Shown here piece after piece: positions 36,616 through 46,941 of a stretch of 64,000 bases of DNA. Source of the stretch: Salinimonas profundi (GTDB taxonomy: Bacteria; Pseudomonadota; Gammaproteobacteria; Enterobacterales; Alteromonadaceae); NCBI RefSeq assembly GCF_014750655.1, contig NZ_JABBXD010000003.1:186001-250000 (forward strand). Direction: 5' to 3'. How positions within the stretch are numbered: the stretch's first letter is position 1; each line of letters begins with the position of its first letter. Below the pieces are notes generated by a model. It was not told the DNA's origin. It worked only from the letters and a program-made list of their open reading frames with translations, and searched no databases. The translations under genes and the position numbers were made by a program.

Positions 36616-37851
36616 TTATTCCTCAGCCAGAATTTCATGCCGTTCACGCTCGGCAAAATATACCGATAACGCTGCTAATACGAAAAAGGCCAGAAACCCC
36701 AAACCGATGGGATACAGATTGGTTGTCAGAAAGCTGTCTATAGCCAATGCCACCGGCACTGCAATCAGACTCGACAGGGAGCCAATAATGGCTGCGCCTA
36801 AGCCAGCCATATCGCCTAATGGCTGCATCGCCATGGCATTCAGATTCCCGAATAAGATCCCTACAAAGAAAAAGCCACAGAACAGTGTTGTAATGGTGAC
36901 GACCAGTGGTGGTAGGCCATCGAAGCTCAATAAGATAACGTTTAGCAAACAGGCAAAAACAATAACGCCCACAAGCGCAATGCGTACCAGCTTACTCATG
37001 CCAAAGCGCATTACCATAGTGCCGTTAAAAAACGATGCCAGACCAATTGAGAACGCCAGTGTGGCAAAGATGTAGGGAAACATCTCACCGGTATCGTAAA
37101 ATTCCTGAAAAATAGTCTGGGAAGCGCTCAGGTAAGCCAGAAAAGACCCGAAGATACATCCCATGGCCAGCGTATAGCCCATTACTGACATGTGCGTCAG
37201 GATAAATGAAGATGAGCGACCAAACTGATTCCATGAAAAAGGTTGGCGCCGCGCCTTAACCAGGGTTTCGGGCTGACGCCAAAAATACCAGCTACCGGCA
37301 ATCACCGCAAAAATCAGAAACAGACTGAAAATATGACGCCAGGTGAAAAAAAGCAGCACGGCCTGCCCGACCATAGGGGCCAGCATCGGAACGATAATAA
37401 ATACCATCATGATAAACGACATAACCCGCGCCATACCGTCGCCGACGTACAGGTCACGAATAATGGCCATTGCCGCGATACGAGGTCCGGAGACACCAAA
37501 TGCCTGAATCAGTCGTCCGGCGAGCATCGTATTCATATCATCGGCTTGCATACAGACCAGCGACCCTACTGCAAAAATACATAAACCAAGCAAAATGGTT
37601 TCACGCCGACCGCGGCTATCCGAGTATGGGCCAAAGAAAAGTTGCCCGAATGCCATACCACCGAAAAACACCGACACGATCAAATGCGCATCGTGCTCGT
37701 CTTTAGCATTAAGCGCTTCACCAATTTGAGAAAGCGCGGGTAGCATCGCATCAATACTCAGCGCCACCAGCGATGTCATCAACGCCATAAGGGCAACAAA
37801 TTCCTGTAACGCCAGAGTAGGCTTTGCTTTAGTATTGGTGGCGGGTTTCAC
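36616..37851 (-). CDS. MFS transporter, Bcr/CflA drug-efflux type
   Basis: The 411-residue protein has twelve membrane helices and the 12-helix drug/proton antiporter signatures: FFGGMAFGQLFFGPYSDSRG in the loop between helices 2 and 3 (motif A) and SIDAMLPAL in helix 1 (the D1-like motif of the Bcr/CflA group). It probably exports small hydrophobic compounds across the inner membrane. It is a single-gene unit; no neighbouring regulator is seen. The substrate cannot be predicted. Confidence 0.88.
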   Translation of the reverse strand: MKPATNTKAKPTLALQEFVALMALMTSLVALSIDAMLPALSQIGEALNAKDEHDAHLIVSVFFGGMAFGQLFFGPYSDSRGRRETILLGLCIFAVGSLVCMQADDMNTMLAGRLIQAFGVSGPRIAAMAIIRDLYVGDGMARVMSFIMMVFIIVPMLAPMVGQAVLLFFTWRHIFSLFLIFAVIAGSWYFWRQPETLVKARRQPFSWNQFGRSSSFILTHMSVMGYTLAMGCIFGSFLAYLSASQTIFQEFYDTGEMFPYIFATLAFSIGLASFFNGTMVMRFGMSKLVRIALVGVIVFACLLNVILLSFDGLPPLVVTITTLFCGFFFVGILFGNLNAMAMQPLGDMAGLGAAIIGSLSSLIAVPVALAIDSFLTTNLYPIGLGFLAFFVLAALSVYFAERERHEILAEE

Positions 37852-37975
37852 GCAGAGCAGATCCTTATAATGCAGACGCAGGCAGGCTGGTAAACTGTAA
37901 AGGCGTCAGTGTACAGTAAAACGGCTGTAAACATAGCGGTTTGCTATGCGTAGCCGTATTGATGCGATTAGACCG

Positions 37976-38002
37976 TAAAAAAAGCCGGCATCAAGGCCGG
38001 CT
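37976..38002 (-). terminator. Terminator of the first S9 peptidase gene
   Basis: Read on the minus strand: AGCCGGC, a six-base loop, GCCGGCT, then seven T. It begins eight bases beyond the peptidase stop. Confidence 0.92.
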
Positions 38003-38009
38003 ATGATCA

Positions 38010-39968
38010 TTAATGCAGATACTGATTCAAAAATGCATCCATTTCTGCGAAGAATCGATGGCGGTTTCGTTGAATGGATAAGTAATGATCGCCGGCTTCA
38101 AGCTCTACATATTTGAAGGCGGGATGATCATGATCCTCTAACTCTTCAGCCATGGTTCTGCTGTGCCTGACCGACACACTGCGATCTTCTTCACCGTGTA
38201 CCAGTAAAATAGGCGTGGTAATTTTCTTAGCATGATACAGCGGCGAACGGGCCTCTAAATCATCACTGTCATCACCTATCTGGTTTTTTACAAATTCATG
38301 ATTAACAAAATTCCGGGCATTTCGCTCCAGATATTTCAGGTCGCTGACACCGTTAACGCTGATAGCACATGCAAACAAATCGGGCGTTTTCACTGTCGCC
38401 ATCAATGCGGCATATCCACCATAACTGCCACCGACAATACAAATTTTTTCCTTATCTGCATGACCTTTTTCTATCATCCAGTGCGTAGCATCCGTAATAT
38501 CATCCTGCATCTGCAGTCCCCAGCTTTTCATCTGCGCATTAGCAAATTCATAGCCATACCCTGTTGAGCCCCTGAAATTCGGACGAAGCACGGCATATCC
38601 GCGGCTGGTGAAATAAGCAATCCAATAGTTAAAACCATCAAAATCCCGGGCGCCCGGTCCGCCATGAGGATGAATGACCGTAGGGTACGGCGGTTCGCCG
38701 ATAGCAGGCAGAGTAAGATAAGCTTCGATTTCCAGACCGTCACGCGCTTTATAAATGACTTTCTCATTGGCGGGAATAGTCTGTTCGGCCAGCTGCGGGT
38801 AGAGATTAAACAGCCCGTCTATTTTATTGGTCTTGGTATTACCCAGGCTTATATAAGGGGGCGTGCCGTCCATTTCTGAATGCAGAATGTAGTACGTTTC
38901 GTCAGCATTAAAACTTAAAATCGTATTACTGAACTCCGGTAATGCCTTATCCAGCATGGCCTGTAGCTTGGCCCAGCGCGGCTTCCAATAATATTCTCCA
39001 TTTTCAGCCTGAGGATGATTAACACCAATCGCCTCGCCGGTTTTTGGTGAGTAAATCAGGCTGCCATCAACATCATAATTGTCATCCGCGTAGACTAGTT
39101 CACTTTTGCGGTCATCCAGCGTCATTTTATACAGCGCCAGAAAGTTTCCCTTGTACGCGGTGTAATACAGAATATTGGGGTCCAGCCCAAATCCTTTAGG
39201 ATATATGCCTTTTTCATTCATGGCGTTATAGGCAAAAAGTGTTTCCCATTCTGCCTCTTCGTTTTTACGCACAATGACTTCTGTTTCGCCGTTGTCGTAA
39301 TCTCTGGCGATGCCAAGTCGCAAAGCAGATTGCTGGTCAGTCATCCAGTCGCGGACTTTACGCTTGGCACGCTCAATACGAGTACGATGAAACGTGTTTA
39401 CATTAATCTTGAAGACTGAAGGCATTGCTACAGTATTGGTATCGACTTGCATCAAAATATGCTCTGGGTCATGATCCAGCCAGTCAACAACACTGTCCAA
39501 ATATTGAGGGTCGACTTTTAATCGGCTGGCTTCTCTCAACCGATCGACGTCAACGATTGTTCTGAGTTTCTCGTCAGGCTTTGTGTAATTCATAATATAC
39601 ATTCGGGTCTTATGAAACCTGACATGCCTCTGTTTGACTTCATATAGTGCACTAACAGCCAACTGTTTGTTATTGACCCAGCGATACCAGCTGATTTTTA
39701 CTTTTTCATTATCTGAACGTAACAAATAAGCAGTCGATCCTTTTTCAAAGTCGTAAACCTGCAGGATGGATAGATCTTCGCCATCCATGGTCAGATTGTG
39801 GGTATAAGCAATGCGTCCCCCATCAGGAGAGAGACGAACTTTCTGAATTTTCGGAAGCTGACTGTAGGCGCTTACGGGTAGCTGCCCGGTGTTTTCAGCG
39901 GTTACGCTAAAACTTATAAAAAGTGTAAGAATAACGCCGATAGTTCCGGCTAAACTGAATCCTTTCAC
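38010..39968 (-). CDS. Exported S9 family (prolyl oligopeptidase-like) peptidase
   Basis: The 652-residue protein has a signal peptide (residues 5-24), a beta-propeller-like N-terminal region (about 30-390, with the SPDGGRIAYTHN start of a blade), and a C-terminal alpha/beta hydrolase domain. The triad is Ser515 in GGSYGGYA, Asp595 in HGEEDRS and His628 in GDHYLS. It probably degrades peptides in the periplasm. A second enzyme of the same type is encoded at 60.8-62.7 kb. It is a single-gene unit divergent from tamA. Confidence 0.94.
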   Translation of the reverse strand: MKGFSLAGTIGVILTLFISFSVTAENTGQLPVSAYSQLPKIQKVRLSPDGGRIAYTHNLTMDGEDLSILQVYDFEKGSTAYLLRSDNEKVKISWYRWVNNKQLAVSALYEVKQRHVRFHKTRMYIMNYTKPDEKLRTIVDVDRLREASRLKVDPQYLDSVVDWLDHDPEHILMQVDTNTVAMPSVFKINVNTFHRTRIERAKRKVRDWMTDQQSALRLGIARDYDNGETEVIVRKNEEAEWETLFAYNAMNEKGIYPKGFGLDPNILYYTAYKGNFLALYKMTLDDRKSELVYADDNYDVDGSLIYSPKTGEAIGVNHPQAENGEYYWKPRWAKLQAMLDKALPEFSNTILSFNADETYYILHSEMDGTPPYISLGNTKTNKIDGLFNLYPQLAEQTIPANEKVIYKARDGLEIEAYLTLPAIGEPPYPTVIHPHGGPGARDFDGFNYWIAYFTSRGYAVLRPNFRGSTGYGYEFANAQMKSWGLQMQDDITDATHWMIEKGHADKEKICIVGGSYGGYAALMATVKTPDLFACAISVNGVSDLKYLERNARNFVNHEFVKNQIGDDSDDLEARSPLYHAKKITTPILLVHGEEDRSVSVRHSRTMAEELEDHDHPAFKYVELEAGDHYLSIQRNRHRFFAEMDAFLNQYLH

Positions 39969-40202
39969 GTACTTATCCTTTTAATACTAGGTAGGACGGA
40001 TATATCTTAAATAAGTTACAACCTGTCGCAGCTGATCTTCGCACTGCGTAAAGCGATAATATACTAGAGTCGAGCAGATAAACATCGTATTGTAGCCGGT
40101 TTTCTGACATGCCGCTGCCCATCGCAGTTGATTCATGCAAGCTACGCTTCTGGTTCGGCATCAACGTATCTCACCTTTTTAAAAGGACAAATAAGTAAAT
40201 CC

Positions 40203-41960
40203 ATGCCAATCGTTATTTTTTTGAAAAAGCGCTGTCTTTTAATGCTATTGGTTTTCTTACCAATGCAGGCGCTGGCTGAGTTGGAGTTTACGATTCAGGG
40301 GGTTGACGATGATACGCTTGAAGACAACATTCGCTTGCACCTGAAAAGTCTGGATATCGGTCAGGACGCACTTAGCGATCCATTCTGGCAGGAAGAAGTC
40401 AGCAAGACGGTAGCCACTGCGGTGCAGCCATTCGGGTATTACAACAGCACCACGCTTATCAATACCGATGAGGAAGGCGAGGTAGTCCTTGATGTATCCC
40501 TGGACTCGCCATTAAAGGTTACTAATGTAACCCGCGAAATTATTGGTGCAGGGCGTGCTGATAAAAAATTTCGCACCACGTTTAATAGCTTCCCGTTAGA
40601 AAAAGGCGACGTTCTGCTTCAGCAGGAATACGAACGTTTCAAATCCAGGATGTTCAACTATGCTCTGAATCATGGGTACTTTGATTTTCACTGGCAGGCA
40701 ACACGGTTAGATTTAGTTCGCGAGGAACGTGCAGCCAATATTTTGTTAATTGCGCAGAGCGGACCGCGCTATGAATTTGGCAAGGTGACAATCAATGGGG
40801 AGGACAAAGCAGAGGATATTGTTCGCCGGCTTCAGCCTTTCACACTGGGCGAACCCTATACCGCCGATCAGCTTGCTGAGTTTAACCGCCGGCTCAACGC
40901 AACCGGTTATTTTTCCCGTGTAATTGCCCGTCCGGTGGTCAGCCAGGCGCAGGGAACACGTGTGCCGATTGAAATCACGCTGGCCCATAAACCCAGAGAT
41001 AACTTTAATGTGGGCATCGGTGTTGCTACCGATACCGGCCCCCGCCTACGGTTGAAGTGGGAGCGGCCGTGGGTCAATGATAAAGGCCACTCGGCTAATG
41101 CTGAACTGTTTATCTCTGCACCGGAACAATCAATTACAGCTGATTATCTGGTACCGATGGGCGATCTGAAAAATGATTATCTGAAATACGAAGCGGGATA
41201 CCAGTTTTTAGATTACGACAACACCAACACAGAAAGTGAGACCCTCTCCTTGTCTGTTCACCGTGTTACACAAGAGATTGAGTCGCCGTGGCAAAATGAT
41301 TACTCGGTTACCTTTCTACGTGAAAAATATAAAGTCGATGACGATCCCAGTCAGACGACTCAGTTGCTGATGCCTGGCTACGCCCTGCAGTATCTGGTCA
41401 AAGACGACACCCTCAATATCACCCATGGCACCTATTTCAGAACCGGTATTCAGGTAGGTCGTGAAGGTATCGGATCAGATATTGATATTGTCAAAGGCAC
41501 GGCCGAGGCCAGGGTTATCCGCACCATCGGAAAACACCGGTTTATGGTGCGCTCAGAAATCGGCGCAATAGAAACCAACAGTTTTGCCGAGGTGCCGGCA
41601 TCGGTGCGCTTTTATGCTGGTGGTGACCAGAGCGTTCGCGGATTCGGGTACCGGGATATTTCGCCTGAAGGTGAAATCTTTAATCCTGTACTGGGTGCGG
41701 TGCAGGAGTCAGCCGGAGCAAAATACCTTGCTACCGTCGGCACTGAATACGCCTATCAAGTAGCGGAAAACTGGCGCGCTGCCGCCTTTTTAGATGTGGG
41801 TACCGCCACTAATGAGTTTGAAGAAGATCCGGCGTTTGGTATAGGCCCCGGTGTACACTGGTTATCGCCTATCGGCCCGGTACGCTTTTACATTGCCCGC
41901 GGGTTTTCAGAAAAAGAAAACACCTGGCGAATCCACTTTATGTTAGGGCCTGAGTTATGA
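40203..41960 (+). CDS. tamA: TamA, outer-membrane assembly factor (Omp85 family)
   Basis: The 585-residue protein has a signal peptide (cleavage after ALA at residue 25), three POTRA domains (about 26-265) and a C-terminal 16-strand barrel with the Omp85 signatures GGDQSVRGFGY near 488 and GPVRFYIARGF near 562. With TamB it forms the translocation and assembly module between the inner and outer membranes. I chose the ATG at 40203, which places the signal peptide correctly; AAGGAC lies about ten bases further upstream than ideal. Its stop overlaps the tamB start. Confidence 0.94.
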   Translation: MPIVIFLKKRCLLMLLVFLPMQALAELEFTIQGVDDDTLEDNIRLHLKSLDIGQDALSDPFWQEEVSKTVATAVQPFGYYNSTTLINTDEEGEVVLDVSLDSPLKVTNVTREIIGAGRADKKFRTTFNSFPLEKGDVLLQQEYERFKSRMFNYALNHGYFDFHWQATRLDLVREERAANILLIAQSGPRYEFGKVTINGEDKAEDIVRRLQPFTLGEPYTADQLAEFNRRLNATGYFSRVIARPVVSQAQGTRVPIEITLAHKPRDNFNVGIGVATDTGPRLRLKWERPWVNDKGHSANAELFISAPEQSITADYLVPMGDLKNDYLKYEAGYQFLDYDNTNTESETLSLSVHRVTQEIESPWQNDYSVTFLREKYKVDDDPSQTTQLLMPGYALQYLVKDDTLNITHGTYFRTGIQVGREGIGSDIDIVKGTAEARVIRTIGKHRFMVRSEIGAIETNSFAEVPASVRFYAGGDQSVRGFGYRDISPEGEIFNPVLGAVQESAGAKYLATVGTEYAYQVAENWRAAAFLDVGTATNEFEEDPAFGIGPGVHWLSPIGPVRFYIARGFSEKENTWRIHFMLGPEL

Positions 41961-44900
41961 AAAAACGTAAGGTGGCTCTGTGGGTTGTATCACCCATTTT
42001 ACTGCTTATTCTACTTATCGGAATTTTGATAAGCCCACTGGGTAGTCCGCTGCTGGGTCCGCTGGCTTCTGCTGTCGTGCCCAACCTCGAAATTGAAGAG
42101 GTCTCAGGATCACCCCTGGGTACGTTTTCTGTAGAGGGCGTATCATGGAAAAATGAACAGTGGCAGGTTGAGGTGAACAGCGCGTCAATTAACCTGGTAT
42201 TAGGATGCCTGTTTTCCAATAAAGTCTGTATAGACTTTGTCACTACTGATGGCGTTGCGGTCAGTCAAATTGGCGAAGCGCCCGAAGAAGAGCCGCCGGC
42301 TTCGGAAGAGCCTTTCTCAATGCCGATCACCGTCGTCATTCATCAGGCTAAACTGACGGACACACAATTTAAAATGGCCGGTCAGAAAATTGAACTGGCA
42401 TCGTTGTTTTTAAAGGGCCGCATGGCGGATGCGCTAACGCTGAATCCTGTAGAGCTTGAAGGACTGCGCGTCACCCTGCCGCAAACTACCGAACCGTCCC
42501 CTCAGGCTAGTGATATGCCGGTAAATTACGCGCTCAGTTATACCGCGCCTCAGTTGCCGGAAATAAAAACACCTGTTCCGCTGAGTATTACTGCATTTAG
42601 CTTAAAAGATACCCGGATTATTACAGGCGAACAAACTCAAAAAATAGCTATTGTATCTTTTGATACTTATACATTTTCTGAATACGACATGGACCTCGAC
42701 GGGTTACACGTGGAACATGAAATGGGGCAGGCAGATCTATCATTTGCTGGCACCTTAAACGAAAATTATCCGGTAAACAGCGACCTTATCGCCAAATTCA
42801 CATTGCCTGACGGCAAATCTCAACAGGTAAAACTTAATATTGACGGGTCACTGAGCGCGCTTGAGCTAAATGTGCAAGCCGCCGGCCAGTATCAGGCAAA
42901 TGTGCAGGCCACGGCAGATCTTCTTAACGATAACCTTCCGGCTAAATTGAATATTACCTGGCCTGAGCAGGCGCTGCCGGGCATGCCGGATAGCAAACTA
43001 TATAAAGGCCAGCTTACCGCACGTGGTCAGATGGGAAACTATCAGGTGAAGGGAAACACCGCCGCAGATGCTCCTCAGGTAGGCAGGGTGCCGGTAGACC
43101 TCGACATCGTGCTGAACAATAAAAACATAACGGTTAACAGTCTGAACGCTGAGCTGCTGGAAGGCACTGTCAGTAATACCGGCACCTTGTATCTGAATGA
43201 GTCTGTAAGCTGGTCAGGTAAAACCAGGCTGAAAAATATTTCAACGTTGCCGCTGGCCAGTAGTGGGCCGACAGATGTATCGGGCGAATTCACCAGTTTG
43301 ATGCAGTATGACCAAAAAGGCATTCAGGCAAGTCTGACAGATTTGGACATCAGCGGCATTCAGGGTGGATTTGACCTTAACGTTAAAGGCTCTGCTGTTT
43401 ATTCAGGGCCGAATGAATTGTTAGTGACATCTATCCGGCTGACGCAGGGGGAGAATCAGGCTGAGGTGGCTGGACAGCTTATAAAAAACCGGCTTTTAAA
43501 AGGCACCGTGCAGGCGCAGTTAACCCAGTTGGATGCACTGTATCCGGGACTTGATGGCTCGGTTACGGCGGATATCGATGTATCTGGTGACTGGAAAGAT
43601 CCTGCTGCTGAAGGTTCAGTCACAATTACCGATTTGCAGGTACCGGCATCGCTCAACCCGTCTGTGGCGCAGCAAGGGGCGGTAAATGGTGATTTATCGG
43701 TTAGCGGAAAGCTGTCTGATCATCATGTTGAGACCCGGATAAATATGCCCGAGCACTTGTTATCACTGGTTGTGGATGGCTCTTGGCAGGGCGAGCGCTG
43801 GAAAGGCACCATTACCGATAGCCAGATAGGCGTCTTTTCCACCCGCTGGGAGCTTGAATCCCCCTTTACCGTCGCTGTGCGACCGTCACCTTTTAGCACA
43901 AAAATTACTGCACATTGCTGGGACTCACGAAACGACGGCGAGCTGTGCATGAGAGACTTATTGTATAAGAACGATGTCGCCCGCTGGAATATAGACGCTA
44001 ACCGTCTGCCGGTGGGTTTATGGGCCAGTGAGTTTTTAGGTGAACTTGTTCCTGAGCCGCCAGAGGCAACTGCATCGATCACTACCAAAGGAAAGATGCC
44101 ATTAGGCGAGCGTCCTCAGGGTACATTTACACTAAACGTGACACCGGCCACCTGGGCACTTGGTAAAGACGGCAAGGTGGCTATTGATGTCGATGCAGTC
44201 AATGCCAGTGGCGAGTTGACCGAAGATGAACTGATGGCCTCAGCCTCGCTGGAAAGCGAGCAGTTGGGCAATATCAACGCGCAGGTAAAAACACGACCGT
44301 TTTCAGATAATCCCACCGTCGAGGGCAATATTTCTGTAGACGATATTAAAGTAGCGCCTCTTAAACCGATTTCGCCCGCGATACGCGAGCTTACCGGGGC
44401 TATCAATGGTGATATCAAAGTCAGCGGTCAGCTTGGCGCACCTCAATTAAACGGCGAGGTAAAGCTGGCCAACGGAAATATTGATATTGAAGATACCCCT
44501 GCGGCGATAAGTGACTGGACGCAGGATATTCGGTTCAATGGCACCAGCGCTGAATTTGACGGCCAGTTTTCACTTGGTCCGGGGCAGGGGCAGTTACAGG
44601 GCGATATTGACTGGTCCACACCGGAAATGCCTAAACTGTCATTCACCCTTACCGGCGATAGACTGGAAGTTCAGCAGCGTGATATCACGGTGCGTGTCTC
44701 GCCTGATCTCAAAGCGACAGTATCGCCGGAGGCAGTCGAGGTGAGCGGTGAGATCAACATCCCCTGGGCGCGCGCGATAATTGAAGAACTGCCGGAAAGC
44801 GCGGTAGCACCTTCAAAGGATGTCTATTTGCGCGGCGAGCCACCTAAAGAAGATCCGCTTAGCATTGTAAACGCGAATATCGATGTGCTGATCGATGATG

Positions 44901-45721
44901 ACGAAACCGGCGAGGTAAAACTGGAAGCCTTTGGTCTTACTGCCAATCTCACGGGTCACTTACAGGTAAAAACACAACCTGCGCTGGTGGGCTTTGGTGC
45001 GCTTCAGATAATGGATGGCAGATTTCAGGCTTACGGGCAGGACTTACTTATTCGTACCGGAGAGGTGCAATTTAACGGGCCCCTTGATCAGCCGCAGTTG
45101 TTGGTAGAGGCAATACGCTCACCGGCCAAAACCGATGATGGTGTCATCGCCGGGATCCGGGTTGAGGGCTTAGCCGATAGCCCAAACATCAGCGTTTTCA
45201 GTACTCCCTCAATGGACCAAAGCCAATCGTTACTGTATTTACTGACCGGCAGCGGCAAACTGGGTGGCGATGGCGGGGAAACCAATTATGGTGCCCTGCT
45301 GGTGGGTCTGGGACTCTCAAATACAGAAGGCATTCAGGGGCAACTGGGTAATGCGCTGGGTATTGAAGATTTCAGTATAGGCACAACTTCCGGGTCAGCG
45401 GGCGATCCTAAGCTGTCACTGACTGGTCGCATTAATGACAGGCTGAGCGTTAAGTACAATTTTGATGTTGGCCTGGGAAGCGGTGATAGCACGGCTGAAA
45501 CGGTTCGCAGACGTTCTGCGCCGCCCGATCTGGCACTACGTTATCGCTGGCTGCCCCAGTTCTATGCAGAGGCGATACAGACTACCATTGAGGAACAAAC
45601 GGAGTTTGCCATCGACTTCTACTATCAGTTCTTTCTGGGCAAAGAGCCTGAATCCCGCATTGGCAAGAAACAGGACGATGATGCCAACAGTTCACAGGCG
45701 GCACAGGAAGAAGGTGATTAG
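41957..45721 (+). CDS. tamB: TamB, translocation and assembly module inner-membrane protein
   Basis: The 1254-residue protein has an N-terminal signal anchor (about residues 7-30), a very long repetitive beta-rich region, and the C-terminal TamB/DUF490 domain from about residue 900 (SLLYLLTGSGKL, SLTGRINDRLSVKYNFDVGL, and a tail of acidic and polar residues). TamB spans the periplasm as a groove-like protein thought to move lipids or help outer-membrane proteins. The start overlaps the tamA stop by four bases (ATGA), as in most tam operons. Confidence 0.95.
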   Translation: MKKRKVALWVVSPILLLILLIGILISPLGSPLLGPLASAVVPNLEIEEVSGSPLGTFSVEGVSWKNEQWQVEVNSASINLVLGCLFSNKVCIDFVTTDGVAVSQIGEAPEEEPPASEEPFSMPITVVIHQAKLTDTQFKMAGQKIELASLFLKGRMADALTLNPVELEGLRVTLPQTTEPSPQASDMPVNYALSYTAPQLPEIKTPVPLSITAFSLKDTRIITGEQTQKIAIVSFDTYTFSEYDMDLDGLHVEHEMGQADLSFAGTLNENYPVNSDLIAKFTLPDGKSQQVKLNIDGSLSALELNVQAAGQYQANVQATADLLNDNLPAKLNITWPEQALPGMPDSKLYKGQLTARGQMGNYQVKGNTAADAPQVGRVPVDLDIVLNNKNITVNSLNAELLEGTVSNTGTLYLNESVSWSGKTRLKNISTLPLASSGPTDVSGEFTSLMQYDQKGIQASLTDLDISGIQGGFDLNVKGSAVYSGPNELLVTSIRLTQGENQAEVAGQLIKNRLLKGTVQAQLTQLDALYPGLDGSVTADIDVSGDWKDPAAEGSVTITDLQVPASLNPSVAQQGAVNGDLSVSGKLSDHHVETRINMPEHLLSLVVDGSWQGERWKGTITDSQIGVFSTRWELESPFTVAVRPSPFSTKITAHCWDSRNDGELCMRDLLYKNDVARWNIDANRLPVGLWASEFLGELVPEPPEATASITTKGKMPLGERPQGTFTLNVTPATWALGKDGKVAIDVDAVNASGELTEDELMASASLESEQLGNINAQVKTRPFSDNPTVEGNISVDDIKVAPLKPISPAIRELTGAINGDIKVSGQLGAPQLNGEVKLANGNIDIEDTPAAISDWTQDIRFNGTSAEFDGQFSLGPGQGQLQGDIDWSTPEMPKLSFTLTGDRLEVQQRDITVRVSPDLKATVSPEAVEVSGEINIPWARAIIEELPESAVAPSKDVYLRGEPPKEDPLSIVNANIDVLIDDDETGEVKLEAFGLTANLTGHLQVKTQPALVGFGALQIMDGRFQAYGQDLLIRTGEVQFNGPLDQPQLLVEAIRSPAKTDDGVIAGIRVEGLADSPNISVFSTPSMDQSQSLLYLLTGSGKLGGDGGETNYGALLVGLGLSNTEGIQGQLGNALGIEDFSIGTTSGSAGDPKLSLTGRINDRLSVKYNFDVGLGSGDSTAETVRRRSAPPDLALRYRWLPQFYAEAIQTTIEEQTEFAIDFYYQFFLGKEPESRIGKKQDDDANSSQAAQEEGD

Positions 45722-45734
45722 CAGCCGGTAGTAC

Positions 45735-46316
45735 TTATTGCGCCGGCTCGCTGGCTTCCAGCTGGGTGACGAGCTGCGCATATTCACGGGCAAATCGACG
45801 CTGACGACGGGCCGCCCACAGGTAGAAAAGCAGGTTAGCAATGCCAGCTCCGCCGATTGCCAGAGAAACCGAACTCAGTTTGGACGCGGGCAGCCCTCCA
45901 GAGAGGTATAGGGTCGCAAAAAACGCGGTGAGTGCAAGTTGTGTCACCCACGCAGAGTGTTTGGATACCTGTGCTATCCGAACATTGTTCGCTAGCTGCC
46001 TGCGCAGAAGGTCAAGATGGTCGCGGGTGGATTTTCCGCTGAATAACGATAAGCGCCGCAGCCAGGTCAGATAACCAGTATAAGTAACAGCCGCAAAACC
46101 AATAGCAATCAGAAAATACCATTGCGGTGAATTTGTCTTAATGGGCGACCAGAAAAGTAAATAGATGAGCGGTACCAGACAAAAGCAATCCAGCGCCAGG
46201 TACAGCCTGTGCCTGAGCTGAAATGTCCGCCAACGCTGCTTTACCTTTTTGATATCAATGGCGGAAACGGGCTGAGACTGCCACAGTTCACCTAAATCTT
46301 TATCGAATTCATTCAT
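45735..46316 (-). CDS. Membrane protein paired with the ECF sigma factor
   Basis: The 193-residue product has a short cytoplasmic N-terminus (about 35 residues with WQSQ and KVKQRW), then two pairs of membrane helices (about 38-57, 66-85, 120-140, 146-166) and a charged tail. It overlaps the sigma-factor gene by eight bases, the arrangement of anti-sigma factors, but it lacks a ZAS zinc motif. It could be an unusual anti-sigma factor or a target of the sigma factor; the first is my inference. Confidence 0.65.
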   Translation of the reverse strand: MNEFDKDLGELWQSQPVSAIDIKKVKQRWRTFQLRHRLYLALDCFCLVPLIYLLFWSPIKTNSPQWYFLIAIGFAAVTYTGYLTWLRRLSLFSGKSTRDHLDLLRRQLANNVRIAQVSKHSAWVTQLALTAFFATLYLSGGLPASKLSSVSLAIGGAGIANLLFYLWAARRQRRFAREYAQLVTQLEASEPAQ

Positions 46317-46803
46317 CTTTCAGACGCCTTTGTATCGCAGTCTTGGCACGATTGAGTAGCACCCCTACATGTGTACGCTGCAGGCCACACACATCTGCAA
46401 TCTCGTCGTAGCTCAGCCCTTCCAGCGACAGGGTGATCACCTGACGACTCTGAATAGGCAGTAAACGAATGGCATCAAGCAATCGTTGTCGTGCCTGTGC
46501 CTGTTCAGCATGCGCGCCCGGTCCGCCCTGTTTCTGTTCACAAAACATTGTATTGTTATCTTCAAATGTATCTGTTGCGGGGTGTTTCACCTGACGTGAG
46601 ACATGGCTGACTGCACGATTATGTGCCACTTTCAGAATATACGTTTTAATATTGCTTCGTCCTTCATAACGTTGCAGACTTTGCCACACCGCCAGGCTGA
46701 TATCCTGCGCCAGTTCATCACGAAGAGCCGGCTGGGCTTCATATGAAGCAGCAACCCGGCTTAGCAATGGCCCGTATTGAGAAAACACCTGCTCAAAATC
46801 CAC
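46309..46803 (-). CDS. ECF-type RNA polymerase sigma factor
   Basis: At 164 residues this is a short sigma-70 family protein with region 2 (about residues 10-75: AQDISLAVWQSLQRYEGRSN, then KTYILKVAHNRAVSHV) and region 4 (about 108-160: LPIQSRQVITLSLEGLSYDEI and LQRTHVGVLLNRAKTAIQRRL). It begins with GTG. The linker between the regions is Gln/Ala rich. Together with the following membrane-protein gene it forms a small regulatory operon divergent from a PspB-like gene. The signal is unknown. Confidence 0.88.
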   Translation of the reverse strand: MDFEQVFSQYGPLLSRVAASYEAQPALRDELAQDISLAVWQSLQRYEGRSNIKTYILKVAHNRAVSHVSRQVKHPATDTFEDNNTMFCEQKQGGPGAHAEQAQARQRLLDAIRLLPIQSRQVITLSLEGLSYDEIADVCGLQRTHVGVLLNRAKTAIQRRLKDE

Positions 46804-46842
46804 TTTTAAAACGAGTCCCTTTTGGTGTGAAATGTCTGGCTA

Positions 46843-46871
46843 TTGATGTAGTCCACCGGAATCAATAAATA
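46843..46871 (+). promoter_or_regulatory. Likely sigma-70 promoter of the PspB-like gene
   Basis: TTGATG (46843-46848), a 17-base spacer and TAAATA (46866-46871) form a good vegetative-type promoter, 70 bases before the start of the small membrane protein gene. An ECF-like GGAATC lies in the spacer, so control by the neighbouring sigma factor is an alternative. Confidence 0.4.
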
Positions 46872-46941
46872 TTACATGCTTAGCGTAATAAAGTGCGAAG
46901 AGTGGTGACTGTATAGTCAAACCAGTAGAAGGAACAACACC

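Noticed and set aside
46843..46890. GGAATC as the -35 of an ECF-dependent promoter
   Set aside because: A vegetative-type promoter fits as well and the -10 of an ECF promoter cannot be fixed; mentioned only as an alternative.
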